The notes under the pieces are model-generated. The model saw only the letters and a list, made by a program, of their open reading frames with translations, ran no database searches and had not been told where the DNA came from. Source: JACWAE01 sp963847595 (GTDB taxonomy: Bacteria > Chloroflexota > Dehalococcoidia > SZUA-161). From it: a DNA stretch of 64,000 nt. The stretch lies in the NCBI GenBank assembly GCA_963847595.1, contig CAWKAJ010000002.1:868001-932000 (forward strand). Direction: 5' to 3'. Both the position numbers and the translations under genes were made by a program. Shown piece by piece: positions 51,790 through 60,853 of the stretch. Positions within the stretch are counted from its first letter, which is position 1; each line of letters opens with the position of its first letter.

Positions 51790-52194
51790 ATGCCGATTTA
51801 CGAATACAGATGCGCTAACTGCCGACGCCGCGTGGATATATACGTCCAAGGCTTTTCCCCGCCCACCAACCCAAGCTGTACCAGGTGCGGCAGCAAAGAG
51901 CTCAGCCGTATCTATTCCTCTTTTGCGGTGCGGAGGTCTAAGAACGATAAAGGCGTCTATGACGAGATACTATCTGACTCCAAACTCACGCACGGGCTGA
52001 TGAGGAATGACCCTCGCGCCCTCGCCGAGTGGAGCCGAAAGATGGCGCGTGCCACCGGCGAGGACGTTACCCCTGAGTCCGAGGAGCTTCTCAGCCGTCT
52101 GGATGCGGGCGAGGACATGAACAAGGTGGTAGAGGATTTCAAACAGACTGAGATGGGGGAAGACACGGAAACAGGAGGCGCGGAAGCGGAGTGA
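51790..52194 (+). CDS. FmdB-type zinc-ribbon protein with C-terminal extension
   Basis: 134 residues. N-terminal ribbon MPIYEYRCANCRRRVDIYV ... CTRCGSKELSRIYSSF. The rest is a helical, acidic region (DPRALAEWSRKMARATGEDVTPESEELLSRLDAGEDMNKVVEDF). The next gene is a paralog with the same layout. Function unknown. Confidence 0.85.
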   Translation: MPIYEYRCANCRRRVDIYVQGFSPPTNPSCTRCGSKELSRIYSSFAVRRSKNDKGVYDEILSDSKLTHGLMRNDPRALAEWSRKMARATGEDVTPESEELLSRLDAGEDMNKVVEDFKQTEMGEDTETGGAEAE

Positions 52195-52200
52195 GCGGTT

Positions 52201-52575
52201 ATGCCTATCTATGAATTCTTCTGCAAGTCATGTCAACAGAAGGCAAGCTTCTTCGTGAGGAGCTTTAATCCTCCCCAGAACCCGATATGCCCTGCCTGCG
52301 GCAGCAGCGGACTCGACCGCTGTATCTCCGGATTCGCTTACCACAGGACAACCAAGGATGTCTGGGAACAGTCCGGCCCGGCCGCCGCAATACCTAAAGA
52401 CCCTGACTACTACAAAGACCCGCGCAACATAGGCAGATGGACCGAGAAAAGGCTCAAAGACCTCGGTGTGGATATGGATAGCGAAGAATACAAAGATACC
52501 TTTTCCGGAGTTAAAGAGTCGATCGCAGCCGCCAGAGAGGGCGAGATGCCCAAGCCGCTCAAGGAACTGCTTTAG
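52201..52575 (+). CDS. FmdB-type zinc-ribbon protein (paralog)
   Basis: 124 residues. MPIYEFFCKSCQQKASFFV ... CPACGSSGLDRCISGF, then a helical tail that aligns with the previous protein (DPRNIGRWTEKRLKDLGVDMDSEEYKDTFSG). Six bases separate the genes, so they are co-transcribed; they may form a heteromer. Confidence 0.85.
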   Translation: MPIYEFFCKSCQQKASFFVRSFNPPQNPICPACGSSGLDRCISGFAYHRTTKDVWEQSGPAAAIPKDPDYYKDPRNIGRWTEKRLKDLGVDMDSEEYKDTFSGVKESIAAAREGEMPKPLKELL

Positions 52576-52587
52576 GAACGCCCCAAT

Positions 52588-53634
52588 ATGCTGCGTATTC
52601 TCGATGTTAACCTCAATCGCATCGGCGAGGGACTACGCCTCCTCGAAGATATCACACGCTTCATCCTGAACGACTCCGAACTCAGCGAGGAGTTGAAAAA
52701 TATGCGCCATGAGCTGTTGCCCAAAGACCAGTCTCTTCTGAAAAGGCTCTTGAGCGCTCGAAAGGCTGAGGAGGACGTAGGAGCCTTCCTGGATGTGGAT
52801 AGCGAGGCCGAGCGAGCGGATACCGTCAGCCTGGTCAGCGCAAACTCGCGCCGTGTTCAGCAATCGCTGCGAGTCCTCGAAGAACTGGCCAAGGTCCAGG
52901 GCGACGATTTCGGCCTGGACTGGGACAAATTCAAGCACGCCCGCTTCGCCCTCTACACGCTTGAGCAGAAGATAGTATCGGAGCTGCTCCGCCACAACAA
53001 GAGAGAGCAGGTCGCCGGGCTCTACGTGATAATAGATACCCAGGCACTGAGAGGACGAAGCGAACTCGAGGTCGCCCGCCAGGCGATTCAAGGGGGCGCC
53101 CGAATGATTCAACTCCGCGATAAGCTGCGGCCCAAAGGCATGCTTGTGCCCCTGGCTCGAGAGCTTAAAAAGATATGTGCTGAGTCCAATGTACTATTTA
53201 TTGTGGACGACTATCTCGACCTCGCCATAGCCTCCGACGCCGATGGCCTCCACATCGGACAGGAGGATTTGCCTATTGAGACCGCCCGCAAGATGTTGCC
53301 AGGCGACAAAATACTGGGCTGCTCCGCAGCCACGCTGGAAGAAGCGCTTGAAGCCGAAAAGGAAGGCGCCGATTACATAGCAGTAGGCTGTATCTACCCT
53401 ACGCCGTCGAAGTCACCGACAAGGCTTGCCGGACTTAAAACGTTGCGACAGGTGAAAAGCAAAGTATCAGTGCCTGTAGTTGCTATCGGCGGCATAAACG
53501 AGGATAATATCGGCAAAGTTATTGGCGCCGGCGCTGATGCAGTCGCCGTGATCAGCGCCGTGCTCGGTGCCGACAATGTCAAAGAGGCAAGCCAGAGGCT
53601 TGCCGAGATAATAAACAGAGGAAGTGCTAAATGA
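52588..53634 (+). CDS. thiE: ThiD2-ThiE fusion: thiamine phosphate synthase with N-terminal extension
   Basis: 348 residues. The first 135 (LRILDVNLNRIGEGLRLLEDITRF ... RRVQQSLRVLEELAK) form the helical ThiD2-type domain. The rest is a TIM-barrel ThiE that joins HMP diphosphate and thiazole phosphate (IQLRDKLRPKGML, VDDYLDLAIASDADGLHIGQEDL, YIAVGCIYPTPSK, VVAIGGINEDN). Its stop overlaps the translin-like gene (ATGA). Confidence 0.92.
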   Translation: MLRILDVNLNRIGEGLRLLEDITRFILNDSELSEELKNMRHELLPKDQSLLKRLLSARKAEEDVGAFLDVDSEAERADTVSLVSANSRRVQQSLRVLEELAKVQGDDFGLDWDKFKHARFALYTLEQKIVSELLRHNKREQVAGLYVIIDTQALRGRSELEVARQAIQGGARMIQLRDKLRPKGMLVPLARELKKICAESNVLFIVDDYLDLAIASDADGLHIGQEDLPIETARKMLPGDKILGCSAATLEEALEAEKEGADYIAVGCIYPTPSKSPTRLAGLKTLRQVKSKVSVPVVAIGGINEDNIGKVIGAGADAVAVISAVLGADNVKEASQRLAEIINRGSAK

Positions 53635-54287
53635 ATAGACCCACCGCGAGACTTGATACTATCGCAGATAAAGTGCGAGTTTACTTCGCCGCAGAGGACA
53701 GCGCCCGCGAGAAGGGGCTGGGACTCTCCAGAGAAACAATCCGCTTCAGCGCCAATGCCATCCGTGCCGTGCATCGCGGGGAATTCGACCAGGCACGAGA
53801 GCTCATCGCCTCAGCACGCGCCAACGTCGAAAACATGACCCGAACCCTCGCCGAACACGGCGAGCTGGCCTACGGCGGGTTTGTCCACAACGGGACGAAA
53901 GAGTATGCAGAGGCATGCATTACTCTGTCACTGGTGGCAGGTGAAACCCTGCCCGATCCCGATGAGCTTGGCGTAAGCTACGCCGCTTACCTCAACGGAC
54001 TCGGCGAGGCAGCAGGCGAGATGAGGCGGCACCTGCTCGATACCTTGAGAGAGGGCAAGATCGAGCGTTGCGAGGAAATACTCTGGGCTATGGACGACAT
54101 CTACAGCCTTCTGGTGACCATCGATTTTCACGATGCACTGACCGGCGGCTTGAGGCGTACCACCGATATGGTGCGAGGCGTTCTCGAGAGAACACGCGGC
54201 GACTACACCATCTCCTTGAGGCAGAAGCAACTCGAAGAGAAGCTGGACGAGTTCGGAAACAAGGTGAGCAAAAAGAAATCCTCATAA
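53631..54287 (+). CDS. Translin-family protein
   Basis: 218 all-helical residues similar to archaeal/bacterial translins: ETIRFSANAIRAVHRGEFDQARELIASARANV, YAEACITLSLVAGE and VSYAAYLNGLGEAAGEMRRHLLDTLREG. In eukaryotes the family binds RNA/DNA and, with TRAX, cleaves RNA; the bacterial role is unknown. Translationally coupled to thiE. Confidence 0.85.
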   Translation: MNRPTARLDTIADKVRVYFAAEDSAREKGLGLSRETIRFSANAIRAVHRGEFDQARELIASARANVENMTRTLAEHGELAYGGFVHNGTKEYAEACITLSLVAGETLPDPDELGVSYAAYLNGLGEAAGEMRRHLLDTLREGKIERCEEILWAMDDIYSLLVTIDFHDALTGGLRRTTDMVRGVLERTRGDYTISLRQKQLEEKLDEFGNKVSKKKSS

Positions 54288-54340
54288 CATAAGCACGCTG
54301 TCGTGCGCGGTCAGGCCCCCTGACCAGGAGGCAGAAGTTG

Positions 54341-55117
54341 ATGGCTGGGTATGAGGTTGTGCATGTTGCCGTAGCTGTCCCGAATATCCCCGAGCCAGAA
54401 ATCGTCAAGAAGGTAGCGGCTATTGTCAATAAAGACCCTTACCAGACACGCCTTCTCCTGAGCGGCGGGCTTCCCAGGCTCATCGCACACTATCACAGCG
54501 TCCAGGAAGCAGAATTAACAGCCCGAAATCTGATAGACCTAGGGCTGTCAGCTTTTGTCTGCAAAAACTCTGAACTGCGCAAGCCCTCAAAGGTCTTCAC
54601 TGCTCAGACTATCGAATTGTCAGTGGGGGAAGCCACCTTTCGTAACAGGGGCGGCCAGGCAAAAAGAATACTGTCCAGCGATGTCTTCTTGATTCTTAAG
54701 GGTACTCTGCAAACTCCTGAGGAGGAAGAAACCACAGTAACCAGAAAGGAGATAAATTGGGGCGCTACCCTGCTGACGGGCGGCTTCCCTGTCTCGCGCA
54801 CTGTCAAAGAGAAAATCGGCGGTGTAGCAGTTCAAGCAGAACCTCTTGCGAGGCTCTACAATCGGGAATCTTCGGAGCCTACCGTGCAGATGTTGCAGCA
54901 TGGCATGGCCTATTCATTTTTAGGTGCTCAGATAGCCCCCTCATCCGCAGCCAATTTCAACATTATGGTTGCGAAACTGCAGGAGTTGTTCCCCGGGGCT
55001 ATCTTCGATGACAGGTTGACGAAATCTTCCAGGCCCGGCGCGCCCTCCGCCAAAACCTCTGACGACCTGGAACTCAACTGCAAGCTGCTCTATCTGTACT
55101 ATAAGATAAAAAGCTGA
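54341..55117 (+). CDS. Conserved hypothetical protein
   Basis: 258 residues, no signal peptide. N-terminus (VVHVAVAVPNIPEPEIVKKVAAIVNKDPYQTRLLLSGG) looks like a small alpha/beta domain in the style of the ribosomal L7/L12 C-terminal fold, repeated in the window's style of single-domain sensors. The centre is beta-rich (KRILSSDVFLILKGTL). Function not recognised. AGGAGG lies 9 bases before the ATG. It follows the translin-like gene on the same strand. Confidence 0.7.
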   Translation: MAGYEVVHVAVAVPNIPEPEIVKKVAAIVNKDPYQTRLLLSGGLPRLIAHYHSVQEAELTARNLIDLGLSAFVCKNSELRKPSKVFTAQTIELSVGEATFRNRGGQAKRILSSDVFLILKGTLQTPEEEETTVTRKEINWGATLLTGGFPVSRTVKEKIGGVAVQAEPLARLYNRESSEPTVQMLQHGMAYSFLGAQIAPSSAANFNIMVAKLQELFPGAIFDDRLTKSSRPGAPSAKTSDDLELNCKLLYLYYKIKS

Positions 55118-55142
55118 CTTAGCCATTCGGAATAGCTAAGTC
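55116..55142. terminator. Hairpin between convergent genes
   Basis: GACTTAGC...GCTAAGTC (8-bp stem plus an inner ATT/AAT) overlaps the stop of the hypothetical gene and faces the convergent NifU-like gene. Confidence 0.45.
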
Positions 55143-55175
55143 AACTCGCACATGTCTGGCAATTCAGTCTATTTT

Positions 55176-55394
55176 TTAGCCGGTGACCACGCTTTTGACC
55201 TCAGGCACTTCCTGCTTGAGTATGCGTTCGATCCCGTTTTTCAGCGTCATCGTAGACATAGGACAGCCGCCGCAGGCTCCAATGAGCCTCACCGAAACCA
55301 CACCCTCTTTTACACCCAGCAGTTCCACATCACCTCCGTCAGCCTGCAAGGCAGGCCTGATGCGGGCAAGCGCTGCTTCAACTTTTTCTTTCAT
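55176..55394 (-). CDS. NifU-like C-terminal domain Fe-S scaffold (paralog)
   Basis: 72 residues, MKEKVEAALARIRPALQADGGDVELLGV and the cluster motif GACGGCPMSTMTL. A second copy of the gene at 32511-32750. The ATG after AAGGGAGGAG is preferred over a frame that is open 12 codons upstream. Confidence 0.9.
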   Translation of the reverse strand: MKEKVEAALARIRPALQADGGDVELLGVKEGVVSVRLIGACGGCPMSTMTLKNGIERILKQEVPEVKSVVTG

Positions 55395-55589
55395 TGTTTT
55401 CTCCTCCCTTTTGGAGATACCCTCCATCACTTAATCACTATATATGCTAGCAAGAGAGTTAACCTTTGTATGTTACTTTTGTCTCATTTCCGCCATATTA
55501 AAGACCTTTCCTTTGAGGTAGCTTCTGCTATAATCGCTTCATGGGAATATCAGTTGATAGACTATTGCCGAGCTAAACGCCGAAATTTT

Positions 55590-56747
55590 ATGAGCCAAGA
55601 TATCGCTCTTTACATTCACTTTCCCTTTTGCAGACGCAGGTGTAGCTACTGCTCCTTCGTATCGTACCAGGGCCGCGAGTCCGACATTCCTGATTATGTC
55701 AACGCCCTTGAGAAGGAACTGGCCTTGCGCACCAGTGGACAAAAAGTGCACAGCATCTACTTCGGCGGGGGGACTCCCAGCCTGCTTTCCCCAGAGCAGA
55801 TTCACGACATACTTCACACCATTCACTCTCTTTTCGCCGTGGACGAAGCATCTGAAGCAACACTTGAAGCCAATCCTGGCACGGTCAGCGAGATATATCT
55901 GACAGCCGTCAGAAAAGCGGGGATAAATCGGCTTAGCCTGGGCGTGCAGAGTTTTGATGATGGCAAGCTTGCGCTGCTGGGCCGCATCCATACCGCATCG
56001 GAGGCAAGAGACGCAGTCCGATTTGCGCGGAATGCCGGATTCACCAATCTGAGTTTGGACCTCATCTACGGTTTGCCAGGACAGACTATAGCAAGCTGGC
56101 GTGAAGCTCTTGAAGAGGTTATCGAACTCGGCCCGGAGCACATCTCGCTCTACCCACTAACCCTCGAGGACGATGCGCCTTTGAGGACAGCAATCCAGCG
56201 GAGAGAGGTCCCCTCAATTGACCCTGACCTCACCGCCGACCAGTACGAACTAGCGCAGGATACGCTGGCAGCACATAGCTACCTTCACTATGAGATATCG
56301 AACTGGGCCAGGGACGGGTATAAGTGCGAACACAACATGGTCTATTGGCATAACCTGCCTTACCTGGGGATAGGTGTCGCCGCTCATTCCTACATTCACG
56401 GCCACCGCCTCGCGAATGCTACAGACCTAGATAGCTACCTGAATGCTTTTTCACACAACTTACCGCCTGCGTGGGAACTGGACGAAGACATCGGGCCGGA
56501 GCTGGAACTTTCTGAGACAGTTATCCTTGGTTTGAGGCTGAGCGAAGGGTTATGTTTGGAGGACATTCGAAGTCGATTTGGCATAGATTTACTTAAGCAT
56601 TACGGCCAGCAGGTCGACGAGGCGGCCAGTTTTGGGCTACTGGAATATACAGGCAAACGAATCAGGCTCACGCGCCGAGGCAGGCTGCTGGGCAACGAAG
56701 TCTTTTGGCGCTTCCTGCCCAAGAAAACCGTAGAGGAATTTGAATAG
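55590..56747 (+). CDS. hemW: Radical SAM protein HemW (oxygen-independent coproporphyrinogen oxidase-like)
   Basis: 385 residues. The radical SAM cluster motif CRRRCSYC is in ALYIHFPFCRRRCSYCSFV (HFPFC is the HemW form, with the three Cys of CxxxCxxC), then YFGGGTPSLLSP. The C-terminal HemN domain includes SLYPLTLEDDAPL and WHNLPYLGIGVAAHS. HemW is a heme chaperone in other bacteria. The frame is open upstream, but this ATG fits the family N-terminus. TATAAT at 55530 may be its -10. Confidence 0.9.
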   Translation: MSQDIALYIHFPFCRRRCSYCSFVSYQGRESDIPDYVNALEKELALRTSGQKVHSIYFGGGTPSLLSPEQIHDILHTIHSLFAVDEASEATLEANPGTVSEIYLTAVRKAGINRLSLGVQSFDDGKLALLGRIHTASEARDAVRFARNAGFTNLSLDLIYGLPGQTIASWREALEEVIELGPEHISLYPLTLEDDAPLRTAIQRREVPSIDPDLTADQYELAQDTLAAHSYLHYEISNWARDGYKCEHNMVYWHNLPYLGIGVAAHSYIHGHRLANATDLDSYLNAFSHNLPPAWELDEDIGPELELSETVILGLRLSEGLCLEDIRSRFGIDLLKHYGQQVDEAASFGLLEYTGKRIRLTRRGRLLGNEVFWRFLPKKTVEEFE

Positions 56748-56756
56748 TTGCAGACC

Positions 56757-58580
56757 ATGGATAAGTCAAGCATAAGAAATTTCTGCATCATCGCTCATAT
56801 AGACCACGGCAAGTCCACGCTCGCGGACCGCCTCATCGAGCTCACTGGCGCTATGCGCAGGGAGGAGATTCGTGAACAGGTAATGGACAGCATGGAACTG
56901 GAACGCGAACGCGGCATCACCATTAAGGCGAAGGCTATCCGTCTCGACTACAAGGCCAATGACGGCAAAACCTATCGGCTGAACCTTATCGACACTCCCG
57001 GGCATGTCGATTTCTCCTATGAGGTCTCGCGCACCCTGGCCGCCTGCGAAGGCGCAGTGTTGGTCATAGATGCTTCACAGGGCATCCAGGCGCAGACGCT
57101 GGCAAATGTTTACCTGGCTATGGAGCACAACCTTGAAATCATCCCCGTCCTCAATAAGATCGACCTGCCGACCGCCGAAATCGACCGCGTAATCGACGAG
57201 ATTGAAACTGTGCTCGGCTATGGACCGGAGAGCGTTCTGCGCATAAGCGCCAAGACCGGACTCGGCGTGCCGCAATTGCTGGAGAAGATAGTGCAGCGCA
57301 TTCCGCCTCCTGGAGGCAACGTCGATTCGCCGCTTCGGGCACTCATCTTCGATTCGCACTACGATTCCTACAAGGGCGTGATAGCTTACCTCCGAGTAAC
57401 GGATGGGCAAATCTCTAAGGGAAGCAAACTCCGCCTTATGGGCCAAGGCACTGAGTTAGAGGTGCTGGAAGTTGGCTACTTTGCTCCAGAGCCATGCCCG
57501 GTACAGACGCTCTCGGCAGGAGATGTCGGCTATATCGCTACCGGACTGAAGAATGTGGCTGAGTGCCGCGTCGGCGACACTATAACCTCCATATCCAGTG
57601 GAGCCAAAGAGCCCCTGCTGGGATACCGCCCCGCAAAGCCGATGGTGTTCGCCGGTGTGTATCCTACCGAGCCAGACGATTACCTGGAGCTTCGTGAGGC
57701 TATCGAGAAACTCAGCCTCAACGATGCTTCATTCACATACCAGCCTGAGTCGAGCCCTCTTCTGGGTCACGGCTTCCGCTGCGGCTTTCTTGGCTTGCTG
57801 CACCTTGACATTGTACGCGAGCGACTGGAACGGGAGTTCTTTTTGTCGCTGGTGGTCACAGCGCCAGGCGTCAGCTTCATCGTCACCAAGACCAATGGGC
57901 AGACAGTGACAATGGTCAACCCCGGTGATCTGCCACTATCACATGAGATAGAGAAAGTAGAAGAGCCCTGGGTCAGCATCTCGATCATCACTCCGTCTAA
58001 GTTCATCGGCCCATTGATGGATCTCATCATGGGATGCGGCGGAGTCCACAAACGCACGGAGTATCTGGGACACTCCAAGACTCCAGGAGAGTTGGGACAG
58101 CGAGTACAGCTTGAGTACGATATGCCCCTGCGCTCGATGCTCACCACATTCTATGACCAGTTAAAGAGCCGCAGCCAGGGCTATGCTTCCATGGATTATG
58201 AGTTCATGGGATACCACGAGGCAAAACTGGTCAAGCTCGATGTACTGGTGAATGGGGTGCTTGTGGATGCCTTCAGCCGCATCATTCCGCCGGAGAAAGC
58301 CCACGATATAGGTGAGGCGATAGTCTCCAAGCTCAAGGAAGAAATCCCCCGCCAACTGTTTCAGGTGCCGCTCCAGGCAGCCGTGGGGAGCCATATTGTA
58401 GCCCGGGCTAACATACCTGCCAAGCGCAAGGATGTCCTGGCGAAATGCTACGGCGGCGACGTTACCCGCAAACGCAAGCTACTGGAGAAGCAAAAAGAGG
58501 GCAAGAAGAAAATGAAACAGATAGGCAAGGTGGAAGTTCCCAAAGAGGCATTTATGAGCGTGCTGAAGCTTAACTGGTGA
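56757..58580 (+). CDS. lepA: Elongation factor 4 (LepA)
   Basis: 607 residues; ribosome-associated GTPase. G1 AHIDHGKST, G2 RERGITIKA, G3 DTPGHVDFS, G4 NKIDLP, followed by the domains ending with the LepA-specific C-terminus (RKRKLLEKQKEGKKKMKQIG). The ATG is three codons inside a TTG-started frame; it directly follows hemW. Confidence 0.96.
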   Translation: MDKSSIRNFCIIAHIDHGKSTLADRLIELTGAMRREEIREQVMDSMELERERGITIKAKAIRLDYKANDGKTYRLNLIDTPGHVDFSYEVSRTLAACEGAVLVIDASQGIQAQTLANVYLAMEHNLEIIPVLNKIDLPTAEIDRVIDEIETVLGYGPESVLRISAKTGLGVPQLLEKIVQRIPPPGGNVDSPLRALIFDSHYDSYKGVIAYLRVTDGQISKGSKLRLMGQGTELEVLEVGYFAPEPCPVQTLSAGDVGYIATGLKNVAECRVGDTITSISSGAKEPLLGYRPAKPMVFAGVYPTEPDDYLELREAIEKLSLNDASFTYQPESSPLLGHGFRCGFLGLLHLDIVRERLEREFFLSLVVTAPGVSFIVTKTNGQTVTMVNPGDLPLSHEIEKVEEPWVSISIITPSKFIGPLMDLIMGCGGVHKRTEYLGHSKTPGELGQRVQLEYDMPLRSMLTTFYDQLKSRSQGYASMDYEFMGYHEAKLVKLDVLVNGVLVDAFSRIIPPEKAHDIGEAIVSKLKEEIPRQLFQVPLQAAVGSHIVARANIPAKRKDVLAKCYGGDVTRKRKLLEKQKEGKKKMKQIGKVEVPKEAFMSVLKLNW

Positions 58581-58601
58581 TAGCGGAGGCCAACAAAATG
58601 T

Positions 58602-58627
58602 AAGGGCGAACACCCTGGTTCGCCCTT
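58602..58627. terminator. Hairpin between convergent lepA and Fe-S gene
   Basis: AAGGGCGAAC, loop ACCCTG, complement GTTCGCCCTT, followed by CTTATT. Related to the GTAGGGGCGAAC repeats; likely ends both convergent transcripts. Confidence 0.5.
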
Positions 58628-58628
58628 C

Positions 58629-59744
58629 TTATTGGGGAATCTTCCCCATTATATCTTCAAGCTTCTCCAGGTCGAGTCCCCGCACCACAGCGCGCTCCAT
58701 CATCCACTCGCCTAATGATTCCGGCGGCGTCTTCACCTGGACTGCCAGCCTGGGCACCAGGCTAAGCGCTCCATCGACACAGGATGATATGCAGATGCCA
58801 CAGCCGAAGCAGCGCTGTTCATCCACCTTGCACATGCCATCCACCACAGACAGAGCCTTGAACTGGCAGCGTTCCAAGCAGAGCTCGCAACCGACGCACA
58901 GCTTCTCATCCACACTAGCCCTGAAGGCTGAGGGCGCCAGTATGCTCATGATGCCGAACTCAGCAGCGCCACGCAGTATGGCGCAGGCACAGGCACAGCA
59001 ATTGCAGATATATTCTATCTCCCCCTGATAGTTGCCGGTGGTATGAACCAGGCCAGCCTCTTCAGCGCGGCGCAGCATCTCCAGGGCCTCTTCCTTTGTC
59101 AACGACTTGATGTGCTTGGCCTTTTCGTAGGCGTTAGGCTTCTTGCTGAACATGAGGCAGATGTTCACCGGGTGCTCGCATGGCTGTCCCAGCAGCTTCT
59201 TCTGCACGCGGCAGATGCAGTCCAACACGCCCCACGACTGTGCCTTTGCCAGTATCTCCGAGGCGCTCTCATAAGGAAGTACCTGGATTCCTACCTGCAC
59301 AGCTTTCTCGACAGGGATGACACGTTGCATCGACGGCTGCAAATTCAGTGACTTATGGAAGGCTTCCTTGTAGTAGTCCTCAAATAGCCGCGCCATTTCC
59401 TCATCCATACGACTGATCTGCAACTCGTAGATGCCCACGATGAAAGGTATCAGGCCGAAGACAGGCCCTTTCTCTCCCCGTTTCATCCGTATCAGCCCCT
59501 TGCCTGCCATACCTTTGAGGGTAGCCTCCGTAGCTTGGGGGTCATCGCCAGTGCGCTGTGCGATCTGCTCCGCATATTCGGTGGCCAGCTTCAAATGCAG
59601 AGCCAAGGCAGCCTCCTGCGGCGTGAATAACTTGGCCAATATTCTCAGTTCCACACCGCTCTTCGTAGCAGGGAAGCCGTTAGGGATAGTATCCAGCCTT
59701 TGAGCCAGTTTCTTGTATACTGTATTATCCAGACTTTTGTCCAT
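58629..59744 (-). CDS. Multi-cluster 4Fe-4S protein with N-terminal winged-helix-like domain (paralog)
   Basis: 371 residues, same layout as 22162-23223: an N-terminal helical region (LRILAKLFTPQEAALALHL ... TLKGMAGKGLIRMKR), cysteine clusters CICRVQKKLLGQPC and CNCCACACA, and two ferredoxin motifs (CVGCELCLERCQFKA, CFGCGICISSCVDGA). Each member sits beside different genes, so they may serve separate redox systems. The start follows AAGG. Confidence 0.85.
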   Translation of the reverse strand: MDKSLDNTVYKKLAQRLDTIPNGFPATKSGVELRILAKLFTPQEAALALHLKLATEYAEQIAQRTGDDPQATEATLKGMAGKGLIRMKRGEKGPVFGLIPFIVGIYELQISRMDEEMARLFEDYYKEAFHKSLNLQPSMQRVIPVEKAVQVGIQVLPYESASEILAKAQSWGVLDCICRVQKKLLGQPCEHPVNICLMFSKKPNAYEKAKHIKSLTKEEALEMLRRAEEAGLVHTTGNYQGEIEYICNCCACACAILRGAAEFGIMSILAPSAFRASVDEKLCVGCELCLERCQFKALSVVDGMCKVDEQRCFGCGICISSCVDGALSLVPRLAVQVKTPPESLGEWMMERAVVRGLDLEKLEDIMGKIPQ

Positions 59745-59855
59745 CAAAGCATACCTTCTCAGATTTTTATTTAAGAGCAGCCCCTATTGAATAACTCAAT
59801 TATATATTATAAACCATTTCAGAGCCCTGCCAAATGTGTTAGCGAACTCATTTAG

Positions 59856-59910
59856 TAACTGGGGAGTCCCCCAGTTACGCAAATCCCCCAGGGCTGGGGG
59901 ACCTGGGGGG
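59856..59910. repeat. Fragment of the CCCCCAATCTTGGGGG repeat family
   Basis: AACTGGGGAGTCCCCCAGTT and AATCCCCCAGGGCTGGGGGACCTGG, two short palindromes in the gap before the Fe-S gene. Related to 41875-41966 and 42886-43125. Confidence 0.6.
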
Positions 59911-59941
59911 TGATTCAGACTGTGAAGGTTCTCAAATACTA

Positions 59942-60265
59942 TTAATGGCTGGCGCCAAGCAGACTCGTTATAGCACTCTGAACATCCGCACGGGACCTCA
60001 TCAGACAAGCGAGACGGGAGGAAGCTGAGCCATTATTGCTATTAGAACTGACTTCTCTCCGTATCTCCTCACGGATCAGCCTGTCCACCTCCTCCAGCTT
60101 CGCCACTAACTCATCGCACTGTATGGGCACTTGTCCCCCTTTCTCCTGATGACTGGGGCAGTCTGATGCCACAGCTACTTTTTTCGCTCGCACTGATGGC
60201 CGAGACCTGAGACCTGCTCTCGGAGTCCTTGACCCGGATGAGGTTTTTCCGTTTTTGTCCTTCAT
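59942..60265 (-). CDS. Hypothetical protein (107 aa)
   Basis: Basic, Ser-rich N-terminus (MKDKNGKTSSGSRTPRAGLRSRPSVRAKK) and an acidic helical part (CDELVAKLEEVDRLIREEIRREV) that looks coiled. Its ATG overlaps the stop of the zinc-ribbon gene (ATGA), so the two are an operon. Family unknown. Confidence 0.6.
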   Translation of the reverse strand: MKDKNGKTSSGSRTPRAGLRSRPSVRAKKVAVASDCPSHQEKGGQVPIQCDELVAKLEEVDRLIREEIRREVSSNSNNGSASSRLACLMRSRADVQSAITSLLGASH

Positions 60266-60441
60266 CTCAACAACTCCTGGGACTTAATGAGTTCAAGCTG
60301 TCGTACAGGCTTGGTGGTGAACTTGTGGCAGTCCTTGCAGAGGTAGCGTTGCTCCAGGCCTCTTTCGCCGCGGTTATACCTACCAGCCTTCACCACGCGG
60401 TCTCTGCCACAGTTAGGACACCTTCCGTGCTCTCCAGCCAT
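60262..60441 (-). CDS. Small zinc-ribbon protein (InsA-like)
   Basis: 59 residues: CPNCGRDRVVKAGRYNRGERGLEQRYLCKDCHKFTTKP, a zinc ribbon like the N-terminal DNA-binding part of IS1-type transposases, without a catalytic domain. GGCGGAG precedes the ATG; the open frame further upstream contains the promoter. Could be a domesticated or remnant DNA-binding piece. Confidence 0.65.
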   Translation of the reverse strand: MAGEHGRCPNCGRDRVVKAGRYNRGERGLEQRYLCKDCHKFTTKPVRQLELIKSQELLR

Positions 60442-60471
60442 CGCTCCGCCTGAATTTGGTATATGCCGCGC

Positions 60472-60500
60472 AATATAATGGGTATATACCATTTTGTCAA
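60472..60500 (-). promoter_or_regulatory. Promoter with internal operator-like palindrome
   Basis: TTGACA, a 17-base spacer and TATATT, read leftwards, before the zinc-ribbon operon. The spacer holds ATGG-TATATA-CCAT, an inverted repeat that the encoded zinc-ribbon protein or another regulator could bind. Confidence 0.55.
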
Positions 60501-60760
60501 GTAGGTTATGGGATTGTTTTCCGAGTCTCCAGTTAGATAAAAACGATGCAGATACCGAACCACCACACTGAGCACAACAATATTCAAGCAATATTCTTAA
60601 AGCAACTAGCATGAGAGATGGATTGCCTCACCATACTTCTACCCCGCCGTCACTAGTATTAACCAATCCTACCCAAACCTCCCAATTTTGGAGGATACGC
60701 TGGCACAATATGCGATTACCTGAAATTTCAATTTAATGTTAACATTCTACAAAATGACTG

Positions 60761-60801
60761 TTGACATTAATGTTGACATCAAAAGACGAATAATCTATAG
60801 T
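60761..60801 (+). promoter_or_regulatory. Promoter with repeated TGTTGACAT sites before the GntR gene
   Basis: TGTTGACAT occurs twice, 12 bases apart; the second gives TTGACA (60773), a 17-base spacer and TATAGT (60796). AATGTTAACATT lies 30 bases upstream. The repeated sites are likely operators for autoregulation by the GntR protein. Confidence 0.6.
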
Positions 60802-60853
60802 GTCCTCAAACAGTAGGCCCATTTATGACTGAAAAAGTAAGGAGCCTTATCTA

